From NCBI RefSeq assembly GCF_003171515.1, contig NC_089396.1:2666001-2730000 (forward strand): a stretch of DNA of 64,000 nt, written 5' to 3'. The notes under the pieces were generated by a model. The model ran no database searches and was not told where the DNA came from. It worked only from the letters and a program-made list of their open reading frames with translations. The position numbers were made by a program, and so were the translations under genes. Of this stretch, positions 62,401-64,000 are shown piece by piece (position 1 is the stretch's first letter; every line of letters starts with the position of its first letter). Origin of the DNA: Pyrenophora tritici-repentis (lineage: Eukaryota > Ascomycota > Dothideomycetes > Pleosporales > Pleosporaceae).

Positions 62401-63176
62401 AGCTTTTCTTCTGCTTCTGTGTCCGAAGAGGCTTCATATACCGTGGCAGGCGACTCCAGTTAATGCCATCAAAGTTATCGGCCATACGCGGGTCGAAGTC
62501 AGGCTCTGGCTCGCCTTCATCTACCGCTTCAGACGCCGCTGCAGCTACCTCAGAGGCTTCAACAGGCGCGACAATCGCATCTTCGGGTATAGAGTCGCGC
62601 AACTGCATCTCGAAATCAACGCCTTGGCTCGCGGCCAGTATAGCTCGACGCGGCGACGTTGGCGGAGTCTCGCGCTGTGTATCCTCGTCGATAACGAAAG
62701 GTTGAGATGGCTGCGAAGCTTCGATAGTTATAGGCTGTGATTTACTGCCTTTCTGGCGTTTTGAGCGACCAGCGGCGGCAACAGGAGCGGCAGCAGGGCG
62801 TTTACGAGGATGCCTAGGGTCTGGCATAATAGCAACGGGTAGCACTAGGAATAGAACATGTAGAGAATTGTGTTAATCATTGTGCTACGGGAACTAAGAT
62901 CTATATCTCCGCCGGCTAACGTTGTGGGCGCTATGCCCTGTACGTACTAGCCTTTAAGTGAGAGAAGATGGGATGGAACCTAGGTTATACCAAAATCTAC
63001 GACTTCACGTTCTACGATATAGCCAGGATCAAGCCTATCAAGCTCACCAATCAAGCCTGCTTGATGGGCTTGATTTGCTTGTACTTTTGAGCAGTCTGGG
63101 CTTGATTTGGCTTGATTGTATTCACTCAATCAAATCAATCAAGCCCATCAAGCAGGCTTGATTGTTGGCATCTCTG
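59496..63176 (-). mobile_element. hAT-C: complete hAT transposon inside hAT-D (3.7 kb)
   Basis: Perfect terminal repeat CAGAGATGCCAACAATCAA at both ends and an 8-bp duplication CTGTCTTC (59488-59495, 63177-63184). Subterminal sequence is full of AAGC/ATCAAGC motifs. It carries its own transposase on the opposite strand to hAT-D. The non-coding parts are 59496-60117 and 62828-63176. Confidence 0.96.
60118..62827 (-). CDS. hAT-C transposase with one 46-nt intron
   Basis: Exons 62827-61508 and 61461-60118; the intron 61462-61507 has GTAAGT, a CTAAC branch site and ACAG, and its removal joins the frame exactly. About 887 residues. NLS-like PRHPRKRP and KRQK, BED finger (CHICHKRKA ... ARHLNRDHG), SFDGWTVKGGKRGFFGIVAHF, YFMLDNAFNNDTA, and LSIPASSCECERMFSELGD. 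After WEQPSDSG the sequence reads GTAAGTACAG, so a second intron with a different short C-terminus is possible and the last 30 or so residues are doubtful. No stop or frameshift: a likely active transposase. hAT-A, by contrast, has no intron. Confidence 0.92.
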
Positions 63177-64000
63177 CTGTCTTCGAGACCATCTTATCTA
63201 GCTATGAGGAGCGCGTAGAGTCCTACAGCGGCGTCAATTACGACGAACCTGGCGCGCCAGAGGACCACATTGCCATCAACCTCCGCGCTGCTTGGGCAAA
63301 GGCGAACGAGTACTACATTAAGCTTGATGACTCCCCCGCCTACTATGCTGCTACCTCTCTCCATCTAGCGTACAAACACTACTGCGACAACGCGTGGAGG
63401 GATAAACTAGAGTGGTTGGCAGCAGCGTAGTCGGCGTTCTAGGCGCTTTGGGGCACGTACAAGGACAACCCAGCGCCGCCGCCAGCGCCAGCAGCACCTT
63501 GGGCGCGTGTAAACAACGACCTCAACGACGCTATCGCGTCCATGATAGAGCCTCATCAAGGCGTTAGAGTTTCTAACGATTTAGATAAGTACACGCGCTG
63601 GAAACTTGAGCCCTGGGTCCCCTCTGTCGACAATCCAATTACTTATTGGCTCTCACGCCGCCGCGACTACCCCAACCTTACGCGCCTCGCGCTCGACGTC
63701 CTCTCTATACCCGCCTCTAGCTGTGACTGTGAGCGGATGTTTAGTGAGCTTGGCGATCTTTTGCGGCCAAAAAGGAGGAAGATCTCGTCACAATTGCTGG
63801 TAGCAATACAGTCAGTACGCGCTTGGTTGCGGGTCGGCTTTGGTGTTGAAGGAGAGACTGCAGAGTCTCTACTTAGCGACGAGGCAATTGATGGCATGTA
63901 TAACTTGGGGGATTGGCACGATAGCGAAGCCTGATTTGTATGTAAAAAAGTAATCAGTTTGGATAAGTTACCTAATCAGTTCAGTTCGAGCCTTGCTAGA

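Larger units (their letters stand above)
57515..63934 (+). pseudogene. hAT-D transposase, in three pieces
   Basis: Pieces 57515-59310, 59480-59495 and 63185-63934. With both insertions and one copy of each TSD left out, the frame is continuous (FGSLAEVIPVFETIL). It has a BED finger (CKICHLRYH ... ARHLNTTHQ), SFDGWTMQGGKRGFLGVVAHF, YFVLDNAANNDTA and LSIPASSCDCERMFSELGD. Two stops occur close together near 63430-63440 (AAA*SAF*ALWG), where hAT-A has NNLNFQALW; the second and probably the first are CAG to TAG. So RIP-type damage and two insertions together inactivated it. Confidence 0.9.
57447..64000 (+). mobile_element. hAT-D: old hAT transposon, interrupted twice; right end beyond the window
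   Basis: The leader before the ATG at 57515 carries the pogo insertion. The transposase body is split by MITE-C (59311-59471) and hAT-C (59496-63176). I do not see a terminal repeat before the end of the window. Confidence 0.85.

Noticed and set aside
1..64000. tRNA, rRNA or riboswitch genes
   Set aside because: None recognised on either strand by eye; a covariance-model search would be decisive.

Overview
The window looks like a gene-poor, transposon-dense region of a filamentous ascomycete (Pezizomycotina; a Dothideomycete is plausible but not provable from this sequence). The evidence is short fungal introns (46-71 nt, GTATGT/GTAAGT donors, CTAAC-type branch sites), several fungal cytochrome P450s, Tad-like LINEs, chromodomain Ty3/Gypsy, Ty1/Copia, Fot/pogo and hAT elements, and RIP-like nonsense mutations (TGG to TAG, CAG/CAA to TAG/TAA).

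Host genes are few: a P450 3' part at the left edge (1-489), a second P450 on the minus strand (12521-14092), the tail of an auxin-efflux-carrier-like membrane protein (15229-15456), a third P450 (15902-17617), a short-chain dehydrogenase/reductase (27485-28252, minus) and a fourth P450 (41984-43522) that is a close paralogue of the first. They could be the dispersed remains of a secondary-metabolism or detoxification cluster, but no backbone synthase is present.

Layout. 590-1013: 5' end of a decayed pogo element, cut by a 7.7-kb chromodomain Gypsy element (1014-8713; identical 179-bp LTRs, TSD AAGGC). 8759-11944: two hAT-type MITEs and a 2.1-kb inverted-repeat element with no transposase. 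12-19 kb: P450 genes and silent DNA. 19807-27347: a decayed Copia element (Copia-1) holding a 5'-truncated LINE and two MITEs. 28263-34092 and 34109-40110: two intact minus-strand Copia elements from different lineages. 40111-41287: pogo remnants. 43724-50416: a LINE split by an intact hAT element (hAT-A). 50417-54613: two head-to-tail copies of hAT-B. 54614-57444: a second LINE fragment and a pogo transposase. 57447-64000: an old hAT element (hAT-D) interrupted by a MITE and by a complete second hAT element (hAT-C).

Two age layers are visible. An older layer (LINE-1, Copia-1, hAT-B, hAT-D, pogo remnants) is in frame but carries RIP-type stops. A young layer (Gypsy, Copia-2, Copia-3, hAT-A, hAT-C and five 162-bp MITEs that appear identical) has near-identical LTRs or perfect TSDs. 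The most interesting signals are a textbook -1 frameshift site between gag and pol of the Gypsy element, probable self-priming of that element and half-tRNA priming of two Copia elements, and a group of MITEs and autonomous hAT elements sharing a common end motif (TGTCAACAATCAAT-like) with 8-bp TSDs.
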